From assembly GCA_032358165.1 (NCBI GenBank), contig JAALGY010000008.1:2170001-2234000 (forward strand): a stretch of 64,000 bases of DNA. Direction: 5' to 3'. Positions 16,101 through 26,406 of this stretch are shown one piece after another (the first letter of the stretch is position 1; the number at the start of each line of letters is the position of its first letter). The stretch comes from Diplosphaera chodatii. Taxonomy: Eukaryota > Chlorophyta > Trebouxiophyceae > Prasiolales > Stichococcaceae. The notes below the pieces were generated by a model. The model searched no databases. It had not been told where the DNA came from and saw nothing but the letters and a program-made list of their open reading frames with translations. The translations under genes were made by a program, and so were the position numbers.

Positions 16101-16531
16101 GCACTGTCGGCAGCTCACTCACGTCAGGCGTAGCGCGCTGCACCGACGACGCATGATGTGAGCGTTGTTGTGAGCAGTCACCGCTCTGTCGCCGATGTCC
16201 TCGGCCAATATGCGGGTCAGAGCCATGGCACGGCCCTCCGAAAAGGCGCTGGCTGGCGCGTCAGCGGGTTGCGGCTGCGGCACCCACCAGACGCGGTGCC
16301 ATGCAAACGCCACCTGCATATCGATGTGCGTGCATGCTGAGCACATGAGCAGCAGACGCAGCACATAACCTGCGCAGGACAAACAGTCAGCATGGGCAGG
16401 TACTGGCAGAGAAGCCGCACCGCCGCTGCATAGTACAGCACGAGGAGCAGCACGCCCAGCTGCGGCGGGCTCAGAGGACGCTGCCGCTGATGCTTGCCTG
16501 CTGCCTTCTTACTGGGCGGCGTCATAGACAT
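10185..16531 (-). CDS. ERMP1-like M28 family membrane metallopeptidase
   Basis: Large endoplasmic-reticulum-type aminopeptidase with an N-terminal zinc peptidase domain and a polytopic C-terminal half. The start ATG (16531) is followed by a basic stretch and a signal anchor (LGVLLLVLYYAAAVRLL). M28 signatures appear in order: FSEGRAM, NAHFDNTLSSPGASDCASC (two zinc ligands), LLNGGEETFLQASHGF (catalytic Glu pair), FINLESTG, and VAFLLDAAAYHTDRDT (last zinc His). Downstream exons encode several hydrophobic helices (for example near 13.9, 13.6, 13.0, 12.75 and 12.45 kb) and then a beta-rich lumenal tail ending SFQSVWRFP. Roughly 20 exons span 6.3 kb. The join DLDVQ/VDWETASG needs a GC donor at 15953. 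The gene is divergent from the septin gene, with 439 bp between the two starts. Substrates are unknown; vertebrate ERMP1 (Fxna) acts in the ER. Confidence 0.88.
13402..13476 (-). repeat. 15-bp coding repeat in the metallopeptidase gene (QNG pentapeptides)
   Basis: Five consecutive 15-bp units encode a run of five-residue units ending in Gln-Asn-Gly (EQNG, FAQNG, VVQNG, GLQNG, HVQNG). They sit in a hydrophilic loop between predicted membrane helices, so the repeat can vary in length without disturbing the fold. Confidence 0.8.
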
Positions 16532-16970
16532 AGTTGTGAGAGTCGCAGGTACAGGGAGCTGTAGGTCAACTCTGCCTTGTGCGTGCGAGTCTGTTTTGCC
16601 ACGGTCGGGCAGTCAAATGTAGGGCAAGGCAATAGAGTCGAGCTATGCAAGTTTGGTTTCCCAAGAATGCTGCGTATGGCGTTCCTAAGCCTGCACGCTT
16701 CAAACTGCGACGCTTCCCATGTGCACCCAATGGCGGCGTGGCGCGCGGCTCATGGCAACACGAGCCCGCCGGATGGTGCCGAATGAATATCAGCGCTGAT
16801 CGCGTTGTGCGGCTGCAACTTCCGCAGCTGCGCAGCATCTCTCAATGCGTGAGCGCATGCCGGGGTCCTGCTACATTTCCAGCTCCCCTGCAGCTGCAGC
16901 TCCTGCGCCACATCGTCTGGCGGATCGTGCTTACACCTATGTTATTCAATGATGGGCTAAGGTAGGAGCG
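16532..16970. promoter_or_regulatory. Head-to-head intergenic region (bidirectional promoter candidate)
   Basis: Only 439 bp separates the ATG of the minus-strand metallopeptidase from the ATG of the plus-strand septin-like gene. Both core promoters and 5' UTRs must lie here unless further 5' exons exist. No clear TATA box was found. Confidence 0.4.
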
Positions 16971-19900
16971 ATGGCGGAGTCGTTCGTGCACCTCAAGGCC
17001 AGCGGCAGCTCTGAAGAGCCCAGCCCAGCTGGCAGCAAGAGCGATCCGGAGCCTGCGCGATCGCAGCAGACAGATGGAGACCAAGATGATGATCGAGAGC
17101 ACTCAGGTGGGAAACTGTAAGCTGTTGCAGACATCTGTGCAAGGTCCGGCACCCATGTGCATCGTTCGCTGCACGACAGGATGGCTTATACATGCACTCA
17201 AGAATATCCTTGCTCAGTTGATGTCTGCGTCGACTGATTGAGAGTTTCTGGATCGTTAGCGGAGATGCTGCATGCGGTGGGCAGATACAGTAGCGTTCAA
17301 AAGTTCCCACATGCTGGGCTCAATGAAGGGCAGACCAGAAGGCACCGCTGCACTGTCGCTGCAGATGACGCAGCGACAGCAGGGCGTGCCGCAGCACTCT
17401 CACATGCAGCCAGGACCGTTCCGCAGGTCGGTACTCCGCTGTCAATCTGGTGTGCGCCCTGCACCACAGCAGCTGCCATCACCGCGCCGCCCCATTGACG
17501 GTGACGCATCTGCCCGTGGCCTCCATGCAGATCCCACCCCGGCCCAGCAGGGAGCACATCAAGATCCTGGTCGTCGGCGAGCGAGGTGTGGGCAAGACCA
17601 CCCTGCTGCAAAACCTGATGGCATCATACGGCGGCGCTCGCATCTTCCAGCAGGTGTGACTCTTCATCGCAGAGTCCTGCGATAACGCTTAGTGTGAAGC
17701 CGTGCGTGACGTCGTGGGCTGCAGCCAGCTGAAGGTGTCGGAGCAACGATGTGATGTGATGCGATGCAGTGCAGCAAGTGCATGCAACATGGCAGTGGGA
17801 CTCGCTGCAACAGCAATGTGAACAGTGCTGTGCGCCCAGGCGCCAAAGGCAGCCACCAGCCTGGCCAACTTCCGGGATGCGCCCGACGCCCTGGCCGTGC
17901 AGGTGCCAGTGGCCCTCTCGGACACGGCCACCCTGGTATACACCATCCAGGAGGCGCCCGGGTATGGTGCTTTGCCAGTGATGGTTGTGGTGGTAGCTCA
18001 GGGCTGATAGCTCGAAGAGACCGTGACAGCCTATCTGTGTTGGGGATGCACCACTTCATGCCTTCATGTCTGAGAGTGCCAATCTGTCACTCCCATGCTG
18101 CAGGTATGGCGACGACCTGGATGTATCCGTCAACATTGCCGCCGTCGCCGACTATCTGGAGGCGTGCGCTCGGGCACAGGCTGCCGAGCCGCCGTCGCCA
18201 CCGCCGGACCACAGCCTGCGTCACCTGGTGTGCGATATCAAGTGTATCAACGGCACTTGTTGGCGGACAGTATGGATGATGTCAAGTCGTTCAAGTCCAG
18301 GACCATGGAGCTGCATCCACGCCCTGAGAAGTGCCACTTGCCGTGGTGCTGCTGCTGCGCCCTCAGCTCGGTGCCACCAGACACCAGTGAACAGCAGCTG
18401 CAGGTTCCTTCTGCGCAGGTGGACATTTGTCTGTATCTGCTCCCACCGCGGCGCCTGGCGGCCAGCGACGCTGCGTTCCTGAGGCGGCTGGCGCCGCTGG
18501 TCGCTGTGCAGCCGGTGAGCGGCGCTGCAAGCTCTGCAGCAGGCTGCCGTCAATGCAGCGCGCAATTCAGCCCCTGCGTGCCCCACTTTGCTGGAGCTTG
18601 CAGGCCCGTGCTGCTCGCAAGGCTCTGAGCTCCACCCACCAAAGCCCTCAAACATACTGCTGCTATCCGGGCAGGTGCTGGCGCGTGCGGATGCGCTGCC
18701 TCTTGCTGAGGCGGCCGCGATCCGAGAGGATGCAGCCACGCAGCTGTTCCAGCCATCAGCCAAGCGCAAGACGCGCAGCAGCAGCCCCGAAGCAGGTGTG
18801 GGTATGTGGCCATCCTGCCTGGTCCTGACATGGTTTGCTGCTTTGGCTAGTGGGACGGCAGCGTGCGCCGCAACTTTGTTGCGGCTGTGGCTCTCCGCCG
18901 AGGGCTTACTCGGAGGCAACGAGCAGGCCAGTCGGCTGTGCACAAACGGTGCTCGTAGTCACATGCAGGTGGTGGCGACCACAGGGCAGCTGCTGGGCCC
19001 GGCAGCGCTGCAGCAGGCGGCGGCAGCCACGGTGCGCGGACTGCGGGGCACGCCGCGGAGGACACCGCCACCAGCCGGTGCACCGCGGCAGGCGCTGAGC
19101 AGCCGGCGGGGGGCGCGACGGCCGGCGGCCGGGCGTCGGACGCGTCAGACGCCGAGGCGGCGGCCCCGGGCCCCTACCGCTTCTCAGAGGCGGCGCGAGC
19201 GGCGGCGGGTGTGCGGGACGCGGCCTTCCTGCCGGCGGTCGTCGCGGGGGAGGTGCTGTCCGCGGAGCACGGGGTGCCGTGGCCGCTGCGGCTGTGCCGA
19301 TTTGGGCTGCCGCTCGAGGCGCTCAACCCCGAGCACTCCGACTTACTGCTGCTCAAGTGAGCGCGGTGGTAGCACTTGGTCTGTGTGTCACCTTACAATC
19401 CCACGAGAGCCACACCTTCTGGTGGCGTGACCCAAGTTCCCCACAAGTCATCACCACCCCGCCTTGCATGTGATGCCCCTCAAGACAAGCCAGCAGGGGT
19501 GCAGGTCAGCACCTGTCATCATTTCAGGTGAAATTTTCTACTTAACAAGTCTCACCTGATAGTACGCACTCGTGACCAGGCGCCTGGTGCTGGAAGAAGG
19601 CCACCACGAGCTGCGGGCGGCCAAGGCGGCGCGCTTTGCAGCGTGGACCGAGGCCAGGCGGCGTGCGGATGCATCGGAAACGGCAGCCGCGGCCGCGAAG
19701 GCAAGAGCTACGGTGGCAGCGGCCGCTGCGGCCACAAGCGCGGCTGCTGCCACCCCGTCACCAGCAAAGCCGGCAGCTGGCGCCAGGCCTGGGTCGAGCT
19801 TCCTGGCGCCGTCCGAGTGGGCAGCTGGCAGCCTCAGCTTTGTGGCGCCATGCACGGACGCGGCAGGTGAGGGGCGCTGCACAACAGCGGCGCACACAAA

Positions 19901-22657
19901 CAAGGCTATGGCCTGCAGTGCTGGTCATGGTGACTAGTGGCCGAGGCTGCTGGTGGGCCCACTGTGCGCATTCTTGCGATGTTGGCAAGCATCCTTGGGC
20001 TGCCCGTGTTTGCAGGCAGCCAAAGCGCGGCATACCGCCCCACATGCGACGTGGACTGCGACGGTGGGTCCTCCGGCGTGTTCAGGGATACCATCCACCA
20101 CATCACTGCGATGCGGGAGTTTGGACGCTGGAGTGCTGAGGAGCTGCGCTGGCAGGACTACCAGGTGCTGCAGATGCAACGCAGTGCGCAGCAGTCATAC
20201 CTGGCATGCCGTCAACCTGCATATGCAGTTGCTGATGATGATGGCCTGCAATACCGTGGATAGTGGGTGCAGCTCACAGCCTGCCGTGTGTCCCTCTGAT
20301 GCAGGCACACATGGATCTGCGCCCCAAGCCAGCTTCCCAGTGGTTGTTTCCCAGGCCGTCCAGCAACACCGCTCAGTTCAATTTTCCAGCCGACCTGACT
20401 GGGATCTCCTCAGCAGCGGCGCCATCAGCAGCAGGCTCACCCGCTGCACCGCAGCAGGCGCCGTCTGCAGCTGCTGCAAGCCCCGCAGCATGGTCGTCGG
20501 CGCTCGAAAAGCAGCTCTCCGGCCTGTCGCTGGGCTTCCCGAAGGCTGCCGCCGGCGGCAACAGTGCAGTGCAGCCGTCGTGTGCAACCACTCCCCTTGG
20601 CTCTGGCAAAGCAATGGCGCCGCCATCTGGCACAGCTGCGGCCACCACTGCACCAGCCTTCAGCCTCAGCCTGGCTGACAGCACGCCCAGCATGTCACCG
20701 CCCAACTCCAGCCGCTCTGACTGCTCAGCATCGCAGAGGCCGGCAGCAGCCGCCCCGCAACTGAACCCTGCCGCGCCCAGCTTTGTGTTTGGCGACTGTG
20801 CAGCACCGCAGGGATCCCCTGCCATTGCTGAGCAGGGCACAGGCGTGCAGATCAGCCCTGCAGCCTTCATGCCGGTGGTCATGGCATCACAACCGCTTCT
20901 GCAGGTGCAGGAATGTGCGCACCTGCTTGTTTACGCATGCTTCTCAGCGTCATCGTTGGGAAACCGCAGCGCTGCAGTCAGGCAAGAGAGGGCAGCAACC
21001 ACTCTGACGAGTTGGGTTCTGATCCGCAGGCTGCGACTGCCAAGCCATATCAGTTTGGCGCTTCCCCACGGCTGGGGCAGTTCGTATTCGGCGGCGTGCC
21101 CACGCTCACAGCCTTCCAGCAGCCTGCTGTTGCTGTGTTGCCAAGCAGCACTCGGCCAGCAGGTGCTGGTGCCCAGCAGCCGGCTGTGCCCTCGCCAGCG
21201 GCGGCCGCCGGGCCGGGCTTCGCTGGTGCGAGCGGCATCACATTCGGCTCCCTTGCAGCTGCTGCGGCGGCAGCCTCGCAGCCAGCGGCAACTCACAAAG
21301 AGCCCGCCGGCAGCAGTGCCGGCTCCGACACCAGTGCTGCAGCACCTGGTGCCTCAGCAGCCGCACCTGTGAGCGTCGGGCCGTCCCCTCTCAGCACACT
21401 CTCAGCGCCGCCGGCTTTTGGCATCCCCGCCGGGCCCCTCCCGCTGCCATCCCACACCTTTGGCTTTGGGCGCGCAAGCAGCAGCGACCCCGCTGGCAGC
21501 AGCGGCAGCAGCGCTTCGGTCAGCAGTGCAGCCAAGCCAGCCTCCGCTCCCGGCCCCGCAAGCCCAGCCAGCCCCCCGGCAGCCTCGCTGCCAATCCCTG
21601 CCGCCAGCACTCGCACCCCTGCAGCCAGCAGCGGCCCCGGGGCTCAGCAGCGCATCGTGTCCCCTGCAGCCGCAGCCGCGCCGTCAAGGCCGCCCATTCC
21701 CCGCGTGCCCATTGCAGCGGTGGTGTCTGCGGCTGCAGCTGCATCACAGCCGCCCCCAGTGGCCGCCGACACCCCCCGTGGCGGTATAGAGACGCCGCGT
21801 GCCTCGGCCGCCAAGAAGCCCAAGTCAGACAAGGCTGACACGCCTACAAAGTCCGAGGCGCCACTCCAGGCACCACCAGGTGAGTAACGTTGAGTGATGT
21901 GATGTTGAGTTATGTAAGCGCTGATCGTGCTGCCAGACTGACCTCACAGGTACTCCTGGCAAGGCCGTGTGCCCACCAGCTGCCTGTGTGGTGGTTCAGT
22001 CCTGATGGGTACCAGGCTGTGTGAAGGCAGTTGTGTCCGGCTCACACAGGGCGGCTGTTCAGCCCGCCTTGGACCGGCACCGCAGCATTCATTGCTGGGC
22101 CGGCCGGCAGCAAGCCGTCGGCAGGCTCGGCATTCGGCAGCTCGGCCGCAGCCTCCTCTGCAAGCGCGGCCGCCCCTGCCGCAGCGCCGGGCGCGCCCAG
22201 CGGAGGTTTCGGCTCAAGCGCTGGCGGCAACGGCGATGGGGCCACCACCGCATCGCCGCCGCTGACCTTCGCATCCGGCGGCAGCGGCGGCGCCCATGCA
22301 ACCAGAGCACGCACCCCCAGCAGCGCGGCCGGGCACGGCCACCACCACAGCCACTCTCCAGCAAAGCCCACATCAGCGGCGAATGTCTCGATGGCAAAGG
22401 CGGCCGCAGCCAAGGCGACAGCACCAGGCAGTTCAGCTGTCGATCAGACCACGGCAAGCCATGCAGACTCGAGTGCAAACACCGTTGCACGGTCCTCAGC
22501 CATGTCGTCGGCACCATTTGCCAGTTTCGGGGGAGGCATCGGCAATGGCAGTGGCAGCAGCAGCACGCATGTGCCTAGCTCCAGCGTCAAGGCCTCGCCC
22601 CAGGGCGGGTATGGCCGAGGCCGCGGCGGCGGTCGTGGGCACAATCGCAGCCGATGA
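16971..22657 (+). CDS. Septin GTPase fused in frame to an FG-repeat nucleoporin-like tail
   Basis: Resolved exons: 16971-17104, 17245-17426, 17531-17653, 17840-17961, 18104-18227, 18419-18513, 18675-18795, about 19060-19356, 19580-19866, 20016-20164, 20305-20904, 21030-21879 and 22050-22657; about 1,200 residues. The first part is a septin G domain: P-loop VVGERGVGKTTLL, G3 region EAPGYGDDLDVS, VDICLYLLPP, G4 motif VLARAD, and the septin element NPEHSDLLLLKRLVLEEGHHE. The second part has SAAYRPTCDVD followed by AMREFGRWSAEELRWQDYQ, the short conserved block seen in Nup98-type nucleoporins. A long Ala/Ser/Pro-rich region follows with about ten FG dipeptides (QFG, VFGG, TFGFG, AFGSS, SFGG) and a terminal GYGRGRGGGRG box. 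Intron phases agree across the septin/nucleoporin boundary (phase 1 at 19866/20016). The exon between 18796 and about 19060 is unresolved. Two fused gene models remain possible. Confidence 0.75.
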
Positions 22658-23388
22658 CCACCAGTGACCGTTCGGAGGCACACTGCAGCGCAGTCAGCAT
22701 GCCTCATGTGACCTCGGACGGGAGCAATGCAGCTTGCGGCCCAGCCAGTAGCATTTCAATGATATCCAAGACGATGTCGCCAGCACTCCTTGATCCTGTT
22801 ATCTCACTGTACAAGATATCACGTTCAGCCTGGCCGATGTACATCTTATAGCTGTACGCTGACGTGCTGCATCCGTGGTGATCTGTGAGCATATGTACAC
22901 ACAGCTGCTCGGCAGCGGGTGCGAGTCTACCATGCGCTACATCATGCTCTGTGTGTAAGCTTGGATCCGTCATTGAGTGGTATCTATTATCTGTATGCGA
23001 AGTGCATGCCGTCAATGTCCTGACTGTGGCATGTCAGCTTGGCCAGTCCAGGCCAATGGTCCAGAGGTCCAGACCAGCCTCGTGCACCAGCCACGTCGCC
23101 ATTAGTACTAGGCGAGAGCAGAGCCAGTCCAGCCTGCAACCATGTTCCACGCAAACATATTTGTTGCGTGAACCAGAGTCATTTGACACTGCCACAATCG
23201 GCATCTGTCTATCTTGTGCTTGGTGCAGGCAAGCACATGCCCCACCATATGCTCAGCACTGGTCAATTAGGAGAGAAATTGGGAAGGAGTACGTGCAATT
23301 GATGGCGCGATAGCCTTATTTGAAGTGAGAGCAGGCATTGAGGTTCTTTGCAAGCTCAAGCTGATGCGACCTTCGGTACCGTGCAACA
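22658..23388. other. Intergenic region after the septin/FG gene
   Basis: About 730 bp of lower-GC sequence with no supported exon. It should include the 3' UTR of the upstream gene and the promoter of the DUF4336 gene. Confidence 0.5.
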
Positions 23389-26116
23389 TGTCGCGGCAGC
23401 AAGTGGCGCTGCATGAGGCGCGCCCCGGATATCAGATGCGCATGCTCAGCAGACAGCCGCAGCACCGTCGAAGACCGGAGGCTCGGCGGCCGACCAGTCT
23501 CTTCCAGCCCAAAGCTATTGGACCACCAGGTGCGACGCAAAGAATGTGCATGCTGCGAGTGACTGTGTGCTTGGCAACAACATGCTGTCATCGGCATTCA
23601 GCTTCCGGCCATACTGAACACATGAGGGTGACATATAAGGATTATTACGTAGCAAAGTGTCCAAGAATTGAGCGTGCGGCAGATGACTGATCAATTGGCT
23701 ACTTGGCCATTGTGGAACGCTCAATAGCACCTGACGGGTAGAGCAGGAACGGATGACGGATGTCTACTGCAGAGTGGCACCGTATCAGCAGAGATCAAGG
23801 AACTCATCGTGCGCACTGCCGGCTGCAGGTATGCCTCCCGCGCCAATGCGCGATGACCAGCGGTACCGATCGCTGCTGCCGCCAAGTCGGGGGCGTGCAA
23901 CAAAGGTGCGTCCGACTGTTTGACAACTCTGATGCACTCTGCCGTGGCCTAAATATCAGGGCTGAGTCGCACACCCGCCGGAGGCATGCACACCACATGC
24001 GTGTAGCTCCGGAACATCCGCCAGCAAGGTTTCAGGCAGACACTTGCAGCCGAGCCGCAGCTGGTTGACGCAGCTGGCGCCCGGACAAGCGGCGCTGCTG
24101 GCACAGCCTGCACCACACGAGTCAAATCTGCACCGCAGGTGGAGCAGCTGGGGGAGGGGCTGTGGACGGCGACGCAGCCGCTGCTGCTGCCGGGCGGCGA
24201 CGCTGGGCTGCGGCTGACGGCGATGCGCATGGCGGACTGCAGCCTCTGGGTGCGCAGCGCAGTGATGCCCACGCCGTTCACGCAAATAGCGCAGTGGCTG
24301 CCACGCAGCTTGCTGCACGGGGCTGGCAGGTGGCGAATCCATGTGTATCAGAAGTCACTTCTGCAAAACCTTGTGACCAAAGCCGAAGCGAGATGCTGCA
24401 CATCTGCATGCATCTGGGTCTTTCCTGCAGAAGCAACGTCAGTGTTTCAATGTTCGCACTGAGGTGTCTGAGTACGGGTACTGACTGTAGTGCTGGCGCT
24501 CTCAATGCAGGTGCACAACCCTGTGGCGCCTACGGGAGAACTGCTGGCGGCGCTCGCTGACATGGGCGCCGTGTCGCACATAGTTGTGCCCAATGGCTCG
24601 CCTGAGCACTGGTGAGCGCTTGCTCAGACGGCATGCAAGTGTTCACCATCGTCAGCAAGCATCCAGTCTTGGATGCAGACGTCAGCAACTGATGGGTCGT
24701 GCTGCCTGCTTGCCTCCTGTCGGCCAAGCTATGGCACATCTGCGATGCTGTACCACGAGGGGTTCTGCCATTGCCAAAGACATGCAGACCGTCAGTACGT
24801 AGGTGCATGTCACCTATCTGCAGGTATTTCCTGGGCGCCTTCGCGCAGCAATTTCCCGATGCAACAGTGTGGACGCCGCCAGGTAGGCCGCATTCGTGGC
24901 CGCAGTACAGCATGCACGGTGACATGTGGAGACCCTGTCTCCAGCAGCAGGGAGCGAGCGCCCTGCCCCTGCAGCTGGCAGCCTGCAACTGTTCGGCTGC
25001 CTGCTGCGCTGCAGGCTTCTTCAGCGGCCGGCGGTTTCCCTTTCCGTCGCCCGGCCTCCGCGAGCTGCGGGGCTCCGGCCGCGTCCGCACCTACGGTGCG
25101 CCTGGCCTGTGCATACACACGCATGCTGTTCGTCCTGATTCTCGTATCCGCCCTATGCCAGAGAAGGCACGACGGAAGGATGGTGAGCGAGCGTGGCAGG
25201 GCAGCTGGCACCCCCATGCAACACTGTGATCCTGCGCCGGTTACTACTGTCAACATTGGTTGTACAGTTCAGTTGTAGGGTTTTAATTTTTCGTGAGCAG
25301 GTGATGGCGCGCCGCCAGAGTGGCGGGGCGAGGTGGAGGTGGCGCTGCTGGACACGCGCTCGCTGCTGGAGGGCGCCTTCCTGCTTCCGGCGCACCGCGC
25401 GCTGCTGGTGTCCGATACCTGCATCATGGTGCACTGCGACGGGCGGAACTATCATGTTCTGCATTCTGCTGCACAGGCGGGCATTTTCTTCAGAGGCGCA
25501 CAGGTTACGGCCCCAAAGCAAAGGACCACAACTTGCTCGTGCACTGCTGCACTCCGCACACAAGGCTGCTGCGCTGTTTGAGGCAGCAAGCAGCGCCCGA
25601 CACAGGGACTGGAACGCTTGCACCCATGTGCCCCCGCAGATCGACGAGGCCTGGGCGGGCACAAAGGTTGGCGAGTGGATTTCCAAGCTGCTGGGGGTGT
25701 GGCAGCGGCTGGGCCCCTTCTTCATCCAGCTGTTCGACCGGCACCCCGAGGTGAGTGTGCTTGAGATGGGGTGCACATGCCTTTGGGATGGAGTACTGCT
25801 GTTTCAGCCTCTGGAACCTACGCCCGGCAGCATGCCTGCACCTGTTGGCATGCCGCTTCATTGTGCGTGCGCTCACGTGCACGTCGCTGCTGCTTGTGCC
25901 AGTGCTGCAACTTTTCGGGTGAGTGGGATTCTGGGTACGCAGGGCACCCGCGCCTGGGCGCAGCGGGTCTTGAGTTTCGACTTCGACACCGTCATCCCGA
26001 GCCACACGGCGGCGCCCATCCGGGACGGCAAGGCGCAGTTTGCGGCCTGCTTCCCGGACGTGGCGGCACAGCAGAGGCAGGCGCAGCCAGCCGGCGCAGA
26101 CTCTGTGAGGACGTGA
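23389..26116 (+). CDS. DUF4336 family protein (beta-lactamase-fold-like)
   Basis: Member of the DUF4336 family found in plants, algae and many bacteria. Its reaction is not known. The conserved core is clear from exons at about 24139-24249 (GLWTATQPLLLPGGDAGLR, then MADCSLW), 24511-24602 (VHNPVAPTGELLAALADMG, then IVVPNGSPEHW), 24826-24882 (FLGAFAQQFPDATVWTPPG), 25014-25095, 25301 onward (EVEVALLDTRSLLEGAFLLP), 25640-25750 and 25940-26116 (FDFDTVIPSHTAAPI). The join giving SLWVHNPVAPT restores the family consensus. The 5' end is tentative: an ATG at 23389 opens a basic segment that could be a transit peptide. A reading frame open from 24003 to the core exon also lacks a stop, so exon 1 needs transcript support. 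Stop is TGA at 26114-26116. Confidence 0.8.
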
Positions 26117-26406
26117 CGCAGGGCGCCCGCCACCGGCCGCAGCTCCGTGGCCAGCAGTGCGAACGGGCATGCCGGGCAATTGTAACTATACAGAAGCGTC
26201 TCCAGCAGGCGATGCCCTGTACAGTTCGGTGTATACATTGGTACTTGTTGTCTTCTGCAGCTTGGCACACAGTGTTAGCACCGTTAGCTGGCCACGTCTC
26301 ACAACGTGTCGGACGGGACGACACATTGTAATATGCGAGCTTCGTGCGGAAGTGTGCTATCAGTATTACACCTTCTGGCAATCAGAGCTTCCCACTAGTT
26401 TACATC

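Noticed and set aside
18588..19430. 280-codon plus-strand frame within the septin gene
   Set aside because: Arg/Pro-rich shadow frame; the septin sequence runs in a different frame over the same bases.
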